A DNA stretch of 7,184 nt from an uncultured Clostridia bacterium (GTDB taxonomy: Bacteria; Bacillota; Clostridia; Oscillospirales; Acutalibacteraceae). The position numbers and the translations under genes were made by a program. The DNA lies in the NCBI GenBank assembly GCA_946626015.1, contig CAMOTT010000106.1, forward strand, positions 1-7,184, in the 5' to 3' direction. Shown here piece by piece: positions 5,268 through 7,184 of the stretch. A model generated the notes under the pieces. The model was not told the DNA's origin. It was given only the letters and a program-made list of their open reading frames with translations, and did no database searches. The first letter of the stretch is position 1; each line of letters begins with the position of its first letter.

Positions 5268-6671
5268 TTATTTTCTCCTTGGTTTACCGGGGCTTTTAAC
5301 GTCCCGGTAATTGACTACCCGCAGGTTCCTGCGCTTTTTCGCCTGCGCTTTGGCGGCAAAAACTATGGCAAAATAAACGGCGATTATAACGAAAACCAGC
5401 AGAAGCATTATCTTGAATATTTTTGTTCCGCGCATATCCCGCAGGGAGGCGCCGATATACAGCACAATGCTGCGCTTGACGTTTTCGGCGGCCGCCAGAT
5501 CGATAACGGCTATCTCCTCGCCGGAATATTTTACCCGCGCCTTGCAGATCTTGTCGCCTTTGGTTATGGGCGCGTTCAGCTTTGCGGGCAGGGATTCCGG
5601 GATTATCTCCACCAGCAGACCGCTGGGATCCAGATTTTTGGGAACAAAGGCGGAAACGTCGCCGGGGGAGACCAGGTTGACGTAGTCCGTATCCCTTGAG
5701 AGCGCCACGGGCGTCTCGGCAACGGATTTGTTGGCCGGTATGATCTGCTTGAACTCGATGTTGGCGAAGGCCTGCTCAAACAGGGTTTTGCAGTCAACAA
5801 AGGCGCAGTTTTCCTCCACCCGGTCGTTGTCAATGTCGTATTGGGGGGCCTTCATAACGATACAGAAATAGTTGTAGCCGCCCTTGGAGGCTTTTGAAAC
5901 CACGCATTTTCCGGCGTTGGCGGTGGTGCCTGTCTTTATGCCGGAGGCGTATTTGAAGTAGTAATCCTTGATGCCGCTGTTGGTGATCTTGACCGTTGAG
6001 TAAAGGTTACGGGGCTTGCTTTTGTTTGTGGCAGGCACGGTGTACTGCTTGGTTGAGGTGATCTTGTCGAAAACGGAGTAATTATCCGGCTGCTGAGTCT
6101 TCATGTAGCGGAGTATTTTTATGATGTCCGCAGCTGTGGTGTAGTGGTCGTCATCGTCAAGTCCGTGGGGGTTTACAAAGTGGGTGCCGGTGCAGCCTGC
6201 CTTTTTTGCGTACTCGTTCATTTCGTTGGTAAAGGCGTCCATGGAGCCGTTGCCAACGTGGTAGGCCAATATTGAAGCCGCCTCGTTGGCGCTGGCCACC
6301 ATCATACAGTAGAGCAGGTTCATTATGCTTATCTCTTCGCCTGCCTTGAGGCCCGCGTTGGAGCTGTCTGTTCCCGCAAGCTCGTCGAGCACCTGCTGGG
6401 GCACGGTGAGCACCTCGTCAAGATTTTTGCATCGCTCAAGCACCACCGCGGCGGTGATTATCTTTGTAAGGGAGGCGGGGGCGGTCTTCATATTGGAGTT
6501 TTTTTCAAATATAACAAAACCGTCGTCCGCGTTGACCAGCAGATAGATCTCCGCGTGGAGCTGGATATTTTCGGAATTGAGCAGACTGTTGAAGGCGGCC
6601 TCTGTTTTGATACGGGGGACGCTCAGCAGCACAAAAGCGGCGCATAATACAAAAATTATCAATTTTTTCAT
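5268..6671 (-). CDS. D-alanyl-D-alanine carboxypeptidase (low-molecular-weight PBP, DacF/DacA type, peptidase S11)
   Basis: This 467-residue secreted, membrane-anchored serine peptidase trims the terminal D-Ala from peptidoglycan pentapeptides. All three penicillin-binding motifs are intact and in order: S67-L-T-K70 (nucleophile and general base), S127-A-N129, and K246-T-G248. A signal peptide spans about 1-26 (MKKLIIFVLCAAFVLLSV, cleavage near TEA). The catalytic domain runs to about 290, with a C-terminal beta domain (about 310-405). A TM helix at about 419-440 is followed by a very basic cytoplasmic tail (KAQAKKRRNL to PRRK), so it is anchored by a true TM segment rather than the amphipathic helix of E. 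coli PBP5. The start at 6671 is preferred over the ATG at 6686 because GGGTGAG precedes it by six bases and it gives a canonical signal peptide. First gene of the leftward cluster; the following two-component system suggests linked envelope control. Confidence 0.95.
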   Translation of the reverse strand: MKKLIIFVLCAAFVLLSVPRIKTEAAFNSLLNSENIQLHAEIYLLVNADDGFVIFEKNSNMKTAPASLTKIITAAVVLERCKNLDEVLTVPQQVLDELAGTDSSNAGLKAGEEISIMNLLYCMMVASANEAASILAYHVGNGSMDAFTNEMNEYAKKAGCTGTHFVNPHGLDDDDHYTTAADIIKILRYMKTQQPDNYSVFDKITSTKQYTVPATNKSKPRNLYSTVKITNSGIKDYYFKYASGIKTGTTANAGKCVVSKASKGGYNYFCIVMKAPQYDIDNDRVEENCAFVDCKTLFEQAFANIEFKQIIPANKSVAETPVALSRDTDYVNLVSPGDVSAFVPKNLDPSGLLVEIIPESLPAKLNAPITKGDKICKARVKYSGEEIAVIDLAAAENVKRSIVLYIGASLRDMRGTKIFKIMLLLVFVIIAVYFAIVFAAKAQAKKRRNLRVVNYRDVKSPGKPRRK

Positions 6672-6695
6672 AGACAACTCACCCATAAATGTTGT

Positions 6696-6725
6696 ATTAT
6701 ATATATTTGGAAAGAAAAATTTCAG
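6696..6725 (-). promoter_or_regulatory. Promoter candidate proximal to the carboxypeptidase gene
   Basis: The minus strand has CTGAAA (6725-6720; four of six to TTGACA), an 18-base spacer and a perfect TATAAT (6701-6696). The start would be near 6689, giving a leader of about 18 bases that still contains the GGGTGAG ribosome binding site. The region is very AT-rich, so a chance TATAAT is possible. Confidence 0.4.
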
Positions 6726-6735
6726 GGATTTTAAT
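6707..6735 (+). promoter_or_regulatory. Promoter candidate for the metallophosphoesterase gene
   Basis: TTGGAA (6707-6712), a 17-base spacer and TTTAAT (6730-6735) match the vegetative consensus at four of six and five of six. The start would be near 6742, about 57 bases before the ATG at 6799. It interleaves with both leftward promoter candidates. Confidence 0.4.
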
Positions 6736-6737
6736 TC

Positions 6738-6746
6738 ATTATAACA
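6738..6746 (-). promoter_or_regulatory. Extended -10 promoter candidate, distal to the carboxypeptidase gene
   Basis: The minus strand reads TGTTATAAT (6746-6738): a perfect TATAAT with the TGn extension. No recognisable -35 lies 16-18 bases upstream (T-rich), which extended -10 promoters can tolerate. The leader to the start at 6671 would be about 60 bases. It overlaps the proposed rightward promoter, so the two directions could compete for polymerase. Confidence 0.45.
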
Positions 6747-6798
6747 GCTTTTATCGGAAAAAGAAATACTTTTTTATGTTTTCGGGAGGTTTCGGTTT

Positions 6799-7184
6799 AT
6801 GATATACATAACCGGCGATATGCACGGGGATTATGATCGTTTCAACGCCCCGCAGCTCAAAAATCTCAAGGCGGGGGATACCCTTATTATCTGCGGCGAT
6901 TTCGGATTTATATGGAAGAACACCCGTAAGGAAAATTCCATCCTCAAAAAGATAGGCAAAAAGAAATACAACGTCTGCTTTATCGACGGCACCCACGAGA
7001 ATTTTGAACTGCTCAATGAGTGCGGGGTCAGCGAGTGGAAGGGCGGCAAGGTCCACCACATCTGCGGCAACCTCTATCACCTTATGAGGGGTCAGGTGTT
7101 CCGCCTTGAGGGGCTGAAGATCTTTACAATGGGCGGCGGAGAGTGCTCGGACTTCGAGATGCGGCCGGACACGGACACCTTGGC
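6799..7184 (+). CDS. Calcineurin-like metallophosphoesterase, 3' end outside the window
   Basis: The reading frame is open from the ATG at 6799 to the window end (128 complete codons, no stop). GGAGGT at 6785-6790, eight bases upstream, fixes the start. The N-terminus MIYITGDMHGDYDRF carries motif I of the metallophosphoesterase fold (D7-x-H9-G), followed by ICGD34-FG (motif II) and FIDGTHENF, where D63-G-T65-H66-E67 stands in place of the usual GNHE. HHICGNLYHLMRGQVFRLEGLKIFTMGGG is like small clostridial and phage phosphoesterases; the remaining C-terminal metal-binding histidines (GGH/GHxH) lie beyond the edge. The expected role is dinuclear-metal hydrolysis of a phosphoester, substrate unknown. 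No signal peptide or TM segment is seen, so it is cytoplasmic. It diverges from the carboxypeptidase gene; shared control is possible but not shown. Confidence 0.9.
   Translation, partial: MIYITGDMHGDYDRFNAPQLKNLKAGDTLIICGDFGFIWKNTRKENSILKKIGKKKYNVCFIDGTHENFELLNECGVSEWKGGKVHHICGNLYHLMRGQVFRLEGLKIFTMGGGECSDFEMRPDTDTL

Noticed and set aside
6758..6775. AAAAAG/CTTTTT inverted repeat with a T-run in the divergent gap
   Set aside because: Six pairs, almost all A-T, in AT-rich DNA inside the 5' leader of the phosphoesterase gene. Too weak for a terminator and likely compositional.
6751..7080. Minus-strand open frame opposite the metallophosphoesterase
   Set aside because: The + strand frame has clear GDMHGD, GDFG and GTHE motifs and a GGAGGT start; the opposite frame has none and would run across the divergent promoter region.

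Overview
The window reads as chromosomal DNA of a Gram-positive Bacillota, most likely a gut-type clostridium (Oscillospiraceae/Ruminococcus-like). The grounds are strong AGGAGG-type ribosome binding sites, a VanR/VanS-like two-component pair, a DacF-type penicillin-binding protein with a C-terminal anchor, and protein families I associate with clostridia. Base composition is moderate in GC, with AT-rich promoter gaps. The genus assignment is inference.

Layout: six protein genes and one tRNA. Everything except the last gene lies on the minus strand, so the order of transcription runs from high to low coordinates. At the right edge a metallophosphoesterase gene (6799 onward, + strand, cut by the window end) diverges from the main cluster. 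The roughly 130-base gap between them carries overlapping divergent promoters. The minus-strand cluster is then a D-Ala-D-Ala carboxypeptidase (5268-6671), an OmpR/VanR-type response regulator (4518-5210), a six-TM sensor histidine kinase whose start overlaps the regulator's end (2189-4543), a macro-domain protein with a C-terminal helix-turn-helix-like module (1049-2140) and a von Willebrand A (MIDAS) protein (268-945). It is followed by the 5' part of a tRNA-Tyr(GTA) gene with its own promoter. There is no gene-free stretch over 300 bases; the longest, 63-267, holds the tRNA promoter and a probable terminator.

How it may work: carboxypeptidase, regulator and kinase form a plausible cell-envelope sensing and peptidoglycan-trimming unit, with the kinase's roughly 265-residue extracytoplasmic domain as the sensor. 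The macro gene follows the kinase closely (48 bases) with no terminator seen, so it probably shares that transcript. After the macro gene there is a strong hairpin with a U-tract that ends directly at the Shine-Dalgarno of the VWA gene. A perfect TATAAT lies in the hairpin's upstream arm. The VWA gene therefore probably has its own promoter and is insulated from operon read-through. The most unusual parts are this promoter/terminator overlap, the macro-HTH fusion beside a VWA protein, and the odd translation initiation region of the response regulator. I see no CRISPR array, insertion sequence or phage structural gene.
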